This document shows, one piece after another, positions 34,986 through 47,238 of a DNA stretch of 64,000 nucleotides. Numbering within the stretch: the stretch's first letter is position 1; each line of letters starts with the position of its first letter. The DNA comes from Berberis thunbergii (Eukaryota; Streptophyta; Magnoliopsida; Ranunculales; Berberidaceae), in contig QNQO01000797.1 in the NCBI GenBank assembly GCA_003290165.1, positions 186,001 to 250,000 on the forward strand. The letters run 5' to 3'. Position numbers and translations under genes: made by a program. The notes beneath the pieces are model-generated. The model did no database searches. It saw only the letters and a program-made list of their open reading frames with translations, and was not told where the DNA came from.

Positions 34986-37900
34986 CTAACTTTGTTCAAG
35001 TATGTGATTGTCATCAGACTCTCGAGGCAAAAACCATCTGTTCAGGCGCGCTGATGCTTTTTCTACCTGTAACAATTGAACAATTAGATATTAAATCAAA
35101 ACTTGAAGGAGTCAAGATGGTTACGGAACGGGAATCAAGAAGGACATGAGATTAAGAAATATTGTTCTGAGTCTACGGTACATCATCCTTTCCTTTTCAG
35201 TTTCAGTGCACTTCCACCTGCTCATCCTACCACCTTATAATAGTGTCCAAGACATATTGATGCAGAAGACACCAGATATGATCTTTTCTATATGCTTAAT
35301 ACTTATGGTATTTACCTGAGAATCCCAATTGGTTCTCCAAGTGATCAAAATGAGAATGAGTGTTTGTACTGCAACCCCAGTTATCAATCCTATCCAAAGA
35401 CCCTACATATAAAATAAAAACCAAACTGTAACAGTGAACATGAACTGTAGGTCTGAAACTTTACTAACATATCATAGCAATAACCAGATTACTAGGGTGT
35501 TAAAAAGTGTGAGAAACAACTCCAGTAATTGAAAGGAAAATAAATAAATAGTGCAAAACCAAAGGTTTATTTGGTCTTGAGATTGAGGAATAAGAAATAA
35601 ACCTTTGGTTTTGCATTATTGGAATATATATCTTACCATAACAACTCCAAATGGTTGCAAATGCATGAACTCAAATGGGTTCCAATAAATAATGCATTTG
35701 CAACCATATTGGAAATCAAATTATTTGGTCTTGAGATTGAGTATATATAATGTTTTGCATTATATCTCCAAATAAACTCAAATGGGTTTATTTCTTACTG
35801 GAATATATATCTCCAATATTGGAACCCATTTGAGTTCATGCATTTGCAACCATTCATATCCACTCAGATCTTAGGATCAAATATTATTTCTTACCATAAC
35901 ATTAAGATCTGTTACATAAGAAAGCAAAGCTCCAATAGGAATTCCAACTGCATAGTAGCTTCCAATATTCACAAAAGCAACAGGAGCTTGCCAACCAGCA
36001 CCAACAGCCACCCCTTCTCATAATTTCACAATAAACAAATTGAACCATTAATATTACCAAATTTTCGCATAGTAACTGTGTAACCGACATTAAGGATGAT
36101 TGTTATATCAAGTGAAGAAAAACTTGCCTGTAACCACTGGTTGAATACTGTTGAGCAAAACAGAGAAAGATAGTAGAACTGAGAGACTTGATACCGCTTG
36201 TGACACCTCTGTGCTACTTGAGAAAAGATAAGAGATTTGCTTGCCGAAAACCAATGTAAGAATCCAAAAGATCAATCCAATACATAGTGAAGTCGCCAAG
36301 ATGACTTTGATAGAAAACTTTGCAGCCTTTGCATCCCCTCTCCCCAACTCATTTGAAACCCGAACACTGAGAAAATTGATTATATATAGTTCTCAATACT
36401 AGGTGAGACTACAATGTGAATAGAAATCAATATATTGAACATACTCTTTAAACATATAGAATGAGATCTGTAGGTTGAATGGGAGAAAGTGAGTGAATAA
36501 AATGAATCATACCTCGCCGCAGTTAAGAAACCTAGGAAAATCATTAATTGCCATGCTACTACGTTCAAACTGCATGTTTGTGATTAGAACTCTATTAGTA
36601 ATAATGTAATGTACTCTAGAATGAAATGTTGTCTTTGCAATAAGTTCAAAGATTTGAGAAATTGAGAGAATGCGTTGAGAAAAGGCACAATTTGGGTCAT
36701 TTGTTACAGCTTCCCAACTTACAACTCTGGAGAAAAGAAAGAGTGATAGCTTTTGACAGTATGCAGCGACTCGAAAAGTAATATTTGTATGATAGAAGTA
36801 TCCCAACTCCATGAAGTTGTTACTTGTTGGAGTTGTTCCCATGATACATTTATAAAGAGAAGGAGAAATTTGATGAGACATACCAGATGGAGAATGCAGA
36901 GATTGAAACTTCTGCATTTTTCATATGACCTGCCAGCAAGACTAGGATTGCATAGTACCACAATTCCAAGCTATACAACTCAAACAAATGCAGACATGTT
37001 AAGCAGTGAAAAAATTTTAAATGCAATAAAAGTAATAGCAATAAGTAATAGCTTAAATTTTTTAAAACCATCCCAAACCATATACAGTAACTAGGGACAT
37101 TATGATTACCAGAGCATCACACCAGAAGATGCAGAGAGCTTGAAAACAGGGGAAAGATCAGATAAGGCACTGATAGAAAATCCTTTCCATGTATCAGAAC
37201 ACCAACCTCCATAAATATACACAAATAGTCCTAAGGTTGATGACCACATCGAGACAATCATAGCACCCATAGCCCCTGGTATCCCCCAGTTCAATTTACA
37301 AACAAAGAGCCAAGAGAAAATTAAGTGAATCACAAATGAAGCGCTCGATAACCAACCAACGATTGAGTTCTTCAGTTGAGCTTGAAGAAACATTTGCATG
37401 GTAAAGTTGAAAGCGAAATAGTAGATAATGGGGATGAACCATAGAGCGATTTCCCCTGCTACTAATGCTAATTCTTCCTCCTCACCCAGAAACCTAAGAA
37501 ATGGAGTAGCAAAGATATACAAAGGAAGTAAAATGGTTCCGGTGGCAAAAACAATGATCCATGATCTCTGCATGTAGATTCCCATCATGTGGTATTGCCC
37601 TGCTCCAAATGCCTGACCACATAACGTTTCAAGAGCACTTGCCATGCCCAACTAACAAACAACAAAACAATGAAATATTAATTTTACATTAATTTCTAAG
37701 TATCTTGCCAAGAAATTAACTCGAGTGCTTTTAAGGTACCGTACCAATATCCCATTTGCAAACCGTAAGATAATAGTTTGAACTAGTGCATATGAAGCGA
37801 GTTCTGTATCACCAATGTATCCCATGAACGCTTGTGTCACCACAAGGATTCCAAATGATGTTATTCTAGTGATTATAGATGGAAATGCAGTCTTCCAGAA

Positions 37901-37987
37901 CTTCTTGGATTCTATACAAACTCTTTGTTTCAAGTCCTTGTCTTCCCCTTCATATCCAAGTAGTCTATCCTCAATTTTGTTATCCAT
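34986..37987 (-). CDS. MATE-family transporter (DETOXIFICATION protein), eight exons, 484 aa
   Basis: Multidrug and toxic compound extrusion carrier, an H+ or Na+ antiporter expected in the vacuolar or plasma membrane with 12 membrane segments. Exons (minus strand): 37987-37745, 37651-37110, 36970-36884, 36569-36513, 36366-36128, 36013-35895, 35402-35316, 35066-34986. All phases agree, giving 1455 bp with the stop TAG at 34986-34988. Landmarks: [20 protein letters not shown] in TM1, [51 protein letters not shown] and [11 protein letters not shown]; the C-terminus is [20 protein letters not shown] plus a short tail. The length is normal for the family (about 480-500). The ATG at 37987 precedes a charged N-terminus as in DTX27/29-like proteins. 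Intron 5 has a GC donor (ACAG|GCAAG). Substrate cannot be told. Confidence 0.92.
35553..35614. repeat. Perfect 20-bp hairpin in MATE intron 6
   Basis: GCAAAACCAAAGGTTTATTT (35553-35572) is exactly complementary to 35595-35614, with a 22-base loop. It lies in the intron between exons 6 and 7. Confidence 0.85.
35651..35853. repeat. Perfect 35-bp inverted repeat in MATE intron 6
   Basis: 35651-35685 is an exact reverse complement of 35819-35853 (core GCAAATGCATGAACTCAAAT). The 133-bp loop contains partial extra copies of the same words (CTCAAATGGGTTTATTT, GCATTTGCAACCATATTGGA), giving a nested inverted-repeat patchwork. Confidence 0.85.
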
Positions 37988-39989
37988 ATTTGTCTTTGAT
38001 TGTCTTCAGCTTTATAACACAATCAAATCAGAAAATAGAATCAGATTTCATTCTATGAAAATCCAGTGAACATGAATTATGCAAGTGCCCTTATACATAT
38101 ACAAAAGTAACAAAACTAGGATAGGAATAATTTACATAGATCGAAATAAAAACATGTCGAACGGAAGGATGACAAAAAACACCAAGGAATCCACTGGATC
38201 GTTATATAGGGCTTGACTTGAGCTTCTGCCTTGTGTAGAAAATCTGCAAAGTAATCTGCAGGTCTATAGCTAACATTTGGAAAAGGTCTCAGTTTAGTCC
38301 TTGTGTACAGCTCTCAGCCTACTTCTCTTCAGTTAGCATCCAACTGTTCTAAAATCACATTTACTTATCGAATTTGCATATTTTTTTTAATGCATAAAAA
38401 AAACAATTCGTGGATTAAAAGGAAAAACAAAAATCACAGTTCCGAAATCAAAGTTCAATCAACTCAAAAAATAAAAATAATGAAAAAACTGTTGTGAGAC
38501 TAATTAAACCTCCCCTTAAAAAATGTAGCTATTTAAACATGTTATCACTCGTGAGTCAAATAATCCAACAAAGATTACATATGTTTATTAGAGATGGTAT
38601 AATACTAGTTATAAAATAGTATGTATCTCGACTTCTTCAATATAATGAACGAAAGAAAGGATGATGGGTACATTTAAAGCTGATAAGCACATAAAGACAT
38701 GAAGGGAAGCATATGAAATTTAGCAAGACATAGAAACTGGTTGTTCAAAAATCTAAAATTCATTGATGTTAAAAGCTTTTGGCAGTTTGCATTTGATTGC
38801 AGATGGCATCTAAATTTCCATGGCTAAAGTCGAAGACCTTAGTTCACTTTATAGCTCAGTTTGGTTAAAGTCATATTTATGGGACCCAATGTCTTGGACA
38901 CATCTTTCGCCAATCAATTTGCTAAGACTACATGTCTAAGACTATGGTTGCTTAGCTAGCTTTCCCAAAGAATTCATCATCATTCCCAGAGAGTTCTTTC
39001 TGAGTTTTTCCAAAAGATGAATCAAAACCATGTAAAGCATCTTCAAGCAAAAAGATTTCAATAAAACAAGAAACTGCCAGACAACACACTCTGCATTTTC
39101 AGTACTGAACTCAAAACTTATGAAGTATCATGTAAGCCAGGGAAAAAAAATAAGAGAGAGAGGGTACTCACTTGGGTTGTTTCTTATTTGGCTTCGTTCA
39201 ACCTTGGCAAGAAACAGATCTATTTTCTCTGCTTTGCTTATCTGACATGACAGTGCTATAAAGTTTGTGAGATATTAGTGCAAGAATAATAGAATATATA
39301 TATTATATATATCTGCAAGTCCATACCGTACTGACACGATTCCTTCTTGTAAAATTCTAAATGGCTGGGAAAGGGGGATGAAACGGGCGAGGGAGTGGGT
39401 GTGACTGCTCATCTCTCTCGAGATGCACATCTACATCTTTGAGGGGGGTGAGTGGCCTTCGCCCGTTTCCTTCTTAGAAAAACTATTACTGTTTCAAAAG
39501 CAAATACATATCCGCAAAGTTAATGGAAAGAATACAAAAATGCATATTAAAGGGATTTTATCTGACCTTATTTAACGGATAGATATTAAGTTTAGATAAA
39601 TAGCTATCAAGTTTTTATCTACGAGGACCATCAACTTTTTTTTTTTTCAAGGGGCCTTTTAAACTATAAGATCTTTACTGAAAAAACAAAAATTAGTCAT
39701 GTTCAATTAGTACCAAAATCTGCTACCCCCGGGATATAAATGGAAAAAAAAAGTTTTATTCGCAGAAATAAAAATATTTATGCAAGGGATTTGCACCTAG
39801 ATTAAATGGTGTAGGGCTTAGAATCTTACCACTACAATATAAAGTTATATAGAAAACCTAAAATGGAAAATGACTTTTAATGCTTATTTTTTCACAAAAT
39901 AGATCATTTAGATAGTTGAAGCAATGACTAATTGTTCCTACTTTAATTACCAACAAAGACTATTTTATTAATTCAAGTTAACCCATAAA
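37988..39989 (-). promoter_or_regulatory. Upstream region of the MATE gene with possible 5'-UTR exon
   Basis: About 2 kb between the MATE start codon and the truncated retroelement R2. On the minus strand a possible leader exon ends at about 39175 with CCAA|GTGAGTAC, a good donor. It follows ACTTTATAGCACTG near 39255, which could be a weak TATA region. A possible acceptor TTATAAAG lies about 30 bases before the ATG. This would give a ~1.2-kb 5'-UTR intron. Inference from splice-like signals only. Confidence 0.3.
39380..39469. repeat. Short inverted repeat upstream of the MATE gene
   Basis: GAAACGGGCGA (39380-39390) is complementary to TCGCCCGTTTC (39459-39469), with a GC-rich loop unlike the AT-rich surroundings. 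Confidence 0.55.
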
Positions 39990-42900
39990 TTTACAATGAA
40001 GATTGCATGGTAACATGTGTACGACAGATTGCGAGACGGTAGAGTAACAGTTACTCCCCCCAATTTAATGGGTTGTGTGCAGCATCGTTAATTGATTGAA
40101 CGTGGGCCTGTGTGGTTTCCTTTGGAACCGACGCCTCCTCGTTTTCCATACGGTATTCAATGCTGATGTTTGATGCTGACGCTCCTGTTTGGTGAGTCAC
40201 TATCTCTATATAATGGCGTTCCTTCACCGATGTAGGCATTATCTTCTACAGAACGCACTGTTCATATGTTCTTACTCAAAGAATATGCTTTAGGTTTTCC
40301 AAAGGCTAAAAAAAGATCTCCTCCATTGGAATCTTCGAATGTTCAGACATTTGCACCGATGAGTCCTGATAAGAGTTGCTATTATACGTGGTCACTTGCT
40401 CTGGGTAAACACTCGATTGGTTCGCTGAGAACTTGTAATTTCTTCTCATATTGCAATGAAGAAGTACAAACTTTTTCCTCAAGGGATGAGTCTGTCGTTT
40501 ATGTGTTGGTGCCCTGTCGGTGCTCTGAACCGCATAATTTATGAGATAACACCAGCAACCAACCTTGGAGCGGTTGCTTTCCTCCCTTCTCAGCTAGCCT
40601 TGACTCATTGTGCTGCGTTGGAGCTCGAAGTTGCAGGGCGGAGTGGGCCATTGACTCCTTGATGCCCCTCATCCCTCAATGAGAGGGTGCACTCAATCTA
40701 TTTCAACCGGATACTTGTCCCAAGTTCGTCTGGTTGGGCGAATTGAGCGCCTGAGTTGGTTGTAACTTCGGCAGGCATGTCACGGGGTCTCCAGTTGTTA
40801 ATATTTTACCACCTCAGGTCATTTTTGCAAGGTGGGTCCAACGAATTATTGAATTGAGTGTGTTTTTTCATACTTCTTTGTGTACACTTGCTTTTGCTCG
40901 TGGATCATCTTCTTCAGATAAGTTTACCCAGGGTACCTTTGTTGTCACCTCTGAGTCCTCTTCTGAAGTTGAACTGTTTAAATGAATCTTTATTGTTCAT
41001 CGCATCAGATTCAAATGCTTGTAGTTTGTAATTTTTACCCGTCGTCTGGGCGATCGTTATTACATATTTCCATTATTCAATAGAGTGTGCTTGCGCAATT
41101 CTCTTTTATTTATCGAATGAGTACAAATCACATAACTTCCTAAGAATTAAAACTCTAAACTAACTACTGAAAGAAAGCTAAACAGTTGGATAGATTGACA
41201 ATCAGCGGAGAAAGGTTGATCTGACCATAAAGTAAATTCACATGGCCTTTGCTTGTATCGTAAGTACCTTCAACGAATTGCCAAGTTTTGCCGACGCCGT
41301 TGAGGTTACTGAAGAGTAAACTTTGTGTGGGAGGATTCTTCCGTGCCCACTGATAGTTGTGGGGTTGTGCTCCCGATTGCAATGACCTCTCCGTTGGGCC
41401 TGAAGTCTTGCCGGACAGATTGTTCCTGTAATGTTGGATTGTTATTCGTTGCTAAGTTGAGCCACTATTGTTAAGTCTTGTCTACTTCTGGGTGGAGCGA
41501 CTTCTCCATAGTTTATGAGTCTGACTTCTGTCCAACTTGTCTGGCGGGCTCCAGCTGAATCTGAGAACATTCTATCTGCTTTAGTGCAGCATAATGGCAG
41601 GCCCTTGCTGTTGGTTGGTCCCCGCAAATTGTTCCCTCTGAGTGATTGGCGATATACTTGACACACTGATGAAAGGTAGAGATTACTGCCTCCATCTGAT
41701 GAAGCCAAAGTCTTCCTAAGATGAGGTTATTGGTAGACGGTGTGTCTACCACCATGAAGTCCTAGAACAGGACCTTCCTTAGTTGTGGCTCTCTGCCACC
41801 ATTGCTAGCTTTATCTTCACGATCAAGAAACATTTTTTTCCGCTAAACCCAATCAGAGGGTAGTCAAAAGGTGTTAGGTTATCTTCCTTGAGGTCAATAT
41901 TGCGGAATCCATTATAGAATAGGACGTTGAGAGCACTTCTCATGTCCATGAGGGCTCTCTTCACTTCCCACCTTGCAATAAAGACCGAAATGACAAGAGC
42001 GTCATTGTACGGTGCGCGGATGCCTTCGAGCTTCTTATCTGTGAAAGTCAAGGTCAGGATGGGGCTCTACACTAGCGAGTAATACACAAGTTTGTCCTTG
42101 TTGGTGGGCTGTGTCAGCATCTCAAGGAGTGTCCGTTTGCGGGACTTGTTTGACTGTTTTTCTTCTGATCTGGCTCCGTTAAGGACATATATTATGCCTG
42201 AAATCTCCTTCTCGATTTCTTTGACCGCCTCTCCCTTTTCCCTAGTTCGGTCATTCCTTTTCTCCGAACCCAGGAATTCCTTCAACTTGCCCTTGCGAAT
42301 CCAGTACTCGATCTCGTACCTTAGACTTTTACAGTTGTTGGTGTCATGGCACCCTCCTTGTTGTATGAGCAATACTTGCTATTATCGCATTTGGAGGGGT
42401 CTTCGCATTGCTTCGGGGGTCATTTCAGATCTTCCTAGTTTTTTATGGAGTTAAGGACGTCTGACAAGCTAGAGTTGAGGGGGGTCATGGTTTTGGATCC
42501 GACATAGTTGGAAGATTTCTCTGGCCTGGCGTGGCCAAAGTGTGATATGTCGTCATTATGCTTTTGTTTGTTTCTATCTTCGTCTTTTCGCTTCTTTCCC
42601 TCCTTTCTGTCTCTAGAAACTGAGGGTTTCTTCTCTACTTCAGTTTCCTTCTTTGTTGTCCTCATTTCCTCCAAGGTGATGTACCATTGGGTGTCTTCAA
42701 GAGTTTTGCCATATCCAGGGGCTTCCAAGGTGAGGAAGTCGTAAAACTTTCCCTGTCTTAGTCCCACAGTAAAAGTCGTAACAGCAGTATCGTCGCTGTA
42801 GCTGTCAATGAGCGTCGGCTCGTCATTGAAGCGCATGACATATTCCCATAGCGTTTCGTTTGAATTTTGCCTCAGGGAGAGTATATAGTGTGGGCCTCTC

Positions 42901-43692
42901 CTGATCCGCTGGCATCTGACAAAGCGTGTTAGGAATTTTTTGGCCAATGTCTTGAATGAGTCGATTGACTTTGGCAGGAGGTTGTGGAACCATGTCAGCG
43001 TTGACTTCTTCAGGCTGGTTGGAAACAACTTTGCACATCGCCGATTCAAAACCATCTATGAACGCCATTACATGTTGATAATGACGCAAGTGATATAACA
43101 GGTCACCGATCCAGACATGTAATTCAAGCTTCGGAGGGTTGAACTTCTTGTGCAGACCTCGTTCATGATGTGGTCCATGAATGAGGCAACAGAGAGGCGG
43201 TACACCACGTTTGGGTCGTGAACCCCTCGGCAGAGGGGGTTCTGCTGGGCGAGTTTGTCTACCTTGAAAGTTGGATTTGCATTGACCACGCCGCCAACTC
43301 TAGTCAAATGAGAACTAGCAGGGGCATGAATCTCCCGTGTTTGATATATGTTGTCATCTAGAGATTGAGGTATCTTTGCTCTTGATCTCCATCAGAGGGT
43401 GGAAGTTCTGCTAAATGAGAATCTCCACGGCTTTAGCGATCTGTTGTACTTGTGAGGATAGCAAATGCATCCTGAGGTCTATCGCTGTTGCTGCTGGCGC
43501 GGGGGTGTGAGTCTATTGCTTGTATTACCAGCACTCCTGGAAGTGGTGGTATAGCAAAAGTCTGAGCGTTTGACATGTCCCCATGTTCCCCATTATTGTG
43601 GGATCTGGTGGTCACCATTTTCTTGAACTTTGAAGAGAGATGATGATAGTGTTTTGCTAGGAACTTTGTCATCCACACGGACAATGCCAAAC
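39990..43692 (-). mobile_element. R2: truncated copy of the R1 retroelement family
   Basis: Homologous to R1 30215-33737 in the same orientation, joined on the right to an LTR (43693-44276). The left part (antisense ORF, minisatellite and other LTR) is missing; the break is near 39990-40010. PBS-like sequence is at 43673-43692. Confidence 0.8.
41442..43660 (-). pseudogene. R2 gag-protease region
   Basis: The minus-strand gag frame at 42435-43055 is open for 206 codons, with SLKKSTLTWFHNLLPKSIDS, NETLWEYVMRFNDEPTLIDS and FTVGLRQGKFYDFL, followed by a Lys/Glu-rich tail and SNYVGSKTMTPLNSSL. The protease-like segment at about 41900-42000 reads WEVKRALMDMRSALNVLF, so the catalytic triplet is D-M-R. 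The flap-like PLIGFSGKKCFLIVKIK follows. Frameshifts separate the pieces. No RT or integrase downstream. Confidence 0.78.
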
Positions 43693-44276
43693 TGATGCAG
43701 TCAATTTTGGCTCCTTGCTTGACCTTAACCTGCTGATTTGCACAGGGAACACACGTGATTCACGGATCACCGTTGTGGTGGCCTATGGCACTCCGATGCT
43801 AAAGTCAGACAAGGTTCGGCCAGACCATCAGTGGTGTAGTTTTGGGAAGGAGATCTTCTTGGAGATCCTTATCTAATTAGGAGTTATGCTCTGGAGGGAA
43901 ATTTTATTGTGAGACTTTTGCTCCTAGATATGCGGGAGATAGTTTCCAATTGGAGTGTTGGCCATAGATGGATGTTTCCATATACGATGTATATCTAGTA
44001 TTTGCTTCCTAATTGGAAACAAGGTGCTGCTAGCTTGCCCGTCCGAAGTTGATCCCTGAGATACTTGCCTTAATAGGTCTTGCGAGTATTAGGGATGGTT
44101 GTGAGACGTCTGGGCTTAATAGGCTGTAGTAATTTGGGTTTGTCTGGCGGACTACACTATGCAGGATAGAAACCACTTGGGCCAGATCAATGTTGGACTG
44201 ACTTTTGGGCCTGTTATTCCTTGAGATCATCATGACATGTGTATGGTGTAGAAGAGAGGATTTTGGTGTATCATCA
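43693..44276 (-). repeat. LTR shared by R2 and R3
   Basis: 584 bp, TGATGCAGTC...GTATCATCA, homologous to the R1 LTRs. It is followed on the right by the polypurine tract and antisense ORF of a further copy (R3) instead of host DNA, and preceded on the left by the PBS of R2. This LTR-internal-LTR-internal order is what unequal recombination between elements leaves. Confidence 0.85.
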
Positions 44277-46139
44277 GCTGCTCCCTCCAAGTTAGTAGGC
44301 CATCGTATCGGTCCACTAAGTCACTTCTTGAAAAGATACACCACTTCTGATGATTGAATCTGAACCGTTACTTAAGCAGCGTGTTCCATTAATTAAGTGT
44401 GCGTCGGTTTAGTAGAGAAAATGCGGCAAATCAATCCCTATTTAGATCTCCCTTTCTGCAGAGATTGACTATTCTATTTCTTGTTTTTAGAGACTCCGTT
44501 CTGTTCAACTTTTAATTGAAAGCTTATTCACTTTTTTCATGGCTCGCCAAAATCACCTTGATGGTGAGCTTCTTGCCAAGGGCTTCCCGTTCTTTGAAGA
44601 TAGGTCGGCTTTTGAATCGAGCCTGGTTGAGTTTGGAAGACATACAGGGTCCCTGCAGACCTACCACTCTACACCTTAAGTGATGATCAGATGCCAATGT
44701 TTCCTCTGGAAGGATTCATCTGTTTGGACTGCTGTATGCTTCAAACTAGTGTCAATTTTCCTGTGCTTGACGAGATTTGAGGCTTTCTGGAATTTCTTGG
44801 AATCCCTCCTGCTCAATTGTTACCGAATGGGTATAGTGAAAGACTATTCTTCTCATATTGATCAGTGCAAAGGATGCTGATCTCCGCTTGACTCCGAGTG
44901 TGATTCAGTTATTGACTTCTCCTCAGTTGAATGATCATGCCGTGTGTAAGATGAAGTCGCCGGCTTGCTTTGGGAAAATGACAGTTGACATTAAATTCTA
45001 GCAGAAATTTTGCTTCCTCGCTCCTTCGGATTCGAAGTACTTCAAGTTCAATGGTCGTCCATTTGAGTGGGAGTTCAAGCCACTTCGTAAGTATAGCTTC
45101 TCCCTTTGATTCCATTGTGGTGATTATATGTCGATCGTTGCACGAGTTCTTTGTAGGGAGGTTCCCCACTACTTTTTTTTCAAAGGAGGAGGCTGCTATG
45201 GAGGCATTTCGTGACATGCCTCAAATGAATGTGGAAGACGTTATCTGCCTTTCCAATTTTAGTTGCAATGGGTTGTGGACCTATTGGCATGAGGCTCCCA
45301 CTCTTTTCAGAGTGTTGAAGGTTAAGTCTGAAGGTGGAGCCCCTTCAAGAAGATTAAGGCTCCTACCCTGCCAGACATAAAGGGGCTTTATGAGACGCTT
45401 GCATCCTTCATAGGCTCAAAGAGATCTCGTATTGGGGCTGAGCCGGCTTCCAAGTTGCTCACTTCGTTGAAAAAGGAGCGTCATTCCAACATGTCCGCAT
45501 AGGCGGAGGTTGTAACATTTGGTTTGGAGAAGGACCACCTGCGACTAGTAGGGGTTGATGATGCATCGAATCTAAGTACTGAGCATGTTGAAGCTTTGAA
45601 TAAGAAGCTGATGTTGGCTATTGTGCCAACTTTTGATGGTGCTGACCAATCCAGACCCGTTTTATTAGAAGGCTCTGATGAAGATTTGCCTATGGTCCTG
45701 GAGGTCAATCGTCCTGCTAGTGGATCATCTGACAGTGCCCATTGCAGCATGGACCGTCATTATTGCAGTTCGTATTGCCCTCCATCTCGCTCCAGGTCGT
45801 ATATCAAAGTAATAGAGGGTACGCACTGGTCACAAAGGGAAGGCTATAGATGAGGGCCCAAGTGCGGTGGGGACTGCAAAGGGCGGTGCTGGCATAATTT
45901 CGCATCCGAAAAAGCTTCATCTAGACGAGTTTGTCGCTCCAAATGTAGTGAAAATGAGCAACCGGGCCTAGCACCAGGAGGTTGATATTGATTATGCTTC
46001 GAGGAAGCATATAAGCAGACGTTATAGGTGGCTCAGACATTGATTATGCTTCGAGGAAGCATATGTTGGGGATGTCGCATCTGAGACAAGTGGTCGCCGC
46101 TGATACGGCAGTTGAGGCGGCTCGTGAAAAGGTATACAC
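44277..46139 (+). pseudogene. R3 antisense ORF (PF04195-like), cut by CACTA element B
   Basis: Homologous to R1 25650-27640. The ORF starts with ATG at 44540 (MARQNHLDGELLAKG), retains the gypsy-type phrases FLEFLGIPPAQL (frame-broken, about 44770-44830) and VIQLLTSPQLNDHAVCKM, the intron with GTAAGT donor (45087) and TTTGTAG acceptor (45157), and DVICLSNFSCNGLWTY. Several frameshifts. The homology stops at 46139 (GTATACACC) where element B begins. Confidence 0.72.
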
Positions 46140-46159
46140 CACTACACCAAAAAACCCCC

Positions 46160-46640
46160 ATTAGCAACGGTTCTATACCGTGGGCGTAAGCCATTGTCAC
46201 GGCTAAGAGCCGTGGGCTACAGAGGCATCGCGAAATTCCTTGTGACGGCTATAAACCGTTGCTAAACATTGTAGCAACGGTTTTATGCTTGAAGGGGGGA
46301 GGTGATTTTCAGCATTTAGCCACGGTTCTAAACCGTTGCAAGAACAATAGCAACGGTTTTTAGCCGTGGCAAAAATAGCCACGGTTTTAAGCCGTGACAA
46401 GGTGTAGATATTAGCAACGGTTATAAACCGTGTCTAACAAGGTAGCAACGGTTGTTAGCCGTGGCTAACCCTGGCCACGGTTTAAAGTCGTGGCTAAACA
46501 GTGAGAAATAAACCGTGGCAAACGTGATAGCAACGGTTTTAACCCTGGCCACGGTTGTAAGCCGTAGCAAATGATGAAGAACGCCCACGGTTCCTAGCCG
46601 TGGCAAGCTGAAACCACGGTTGTAAGCCATTGGCAATTAA
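46160..46640. repeat. Left subterminal palindromic repeat array of element B
   Basis: About twenty AACGGTTTTAAGCCGTGGC-type units in both orientations, the longest such array in the window. Confidence 0.85.
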
Positions 46641-47106
46641 AACAAAATTCAAAAAAAAAATTTGTTGCAAACCATTGCAAATTAATATAATCGAAAAAAA
46701 ATTATATTTTTTTTGCTGCTGCAGCAAAATCACAGCCGTGGCACCTGCAAAATCAGTCCTTACTATGGTTTGTGTCATGCCTCCGGCACGAATAAGATTC
46801 CACCAAACTATATGCTAGATAAATACAAAATCAACCGTAAAAAGAAACTTGTCAAGTTTTGGCGCCAAACAAAAACATATAAAAAAATAGCACTAATGTA
46901 CAATAACAGGATTAACCTGAACAAATGGAACCTTGTTATATCATGTTTCGCTCGCATCTACAATAAAAGAATTTCTCTATGTTTTTTCCAACAATACAAA
47001 TCCACCTAGTTATAATGTAAAAAATACATTGATGCCCTTAGGAACAGGCCCCATTTCTTTCGGTAGTTGCTTGTTCAATATACTGAAAATGATGAGAATG
47101 CAGCAC

Positions 47107-47238
47107 CTAGTAGTTGCTTGTATATGGCACCGGTGATGGTTGATACAACGACACACTTTGCACCCCAGAAACAAACAATGTATGCGCATTCTCCTGTCCA
47201 ACATACTGCTGCCCGTACTGGCTCAGACCTTCAGAGCC
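47107..47238 (-). pseudogene. Captured terminal exon of unidentified gene in element B
   Basis: A 132-bp minus-strand exon after TGCAG encodes GSEGLSQYGQQYVGQENAHT, LFVSGVQSVSLYQPSPVPYT and SNY, then TAG. The Gln/Tyr/Pro-rich C-terminus with an intact frame looks like the last exon of a real gene, and would be the 3' end of the element's chimeric transcript. The family is not recognised. Confidence 0.5.

Noticed and set aside
42435..43055. 206-codon open frame considered as an intact gene
   Set aside because: It is the gag part of R2 with the same motifs as R1; the surrounding element is truncated and frameshifted.
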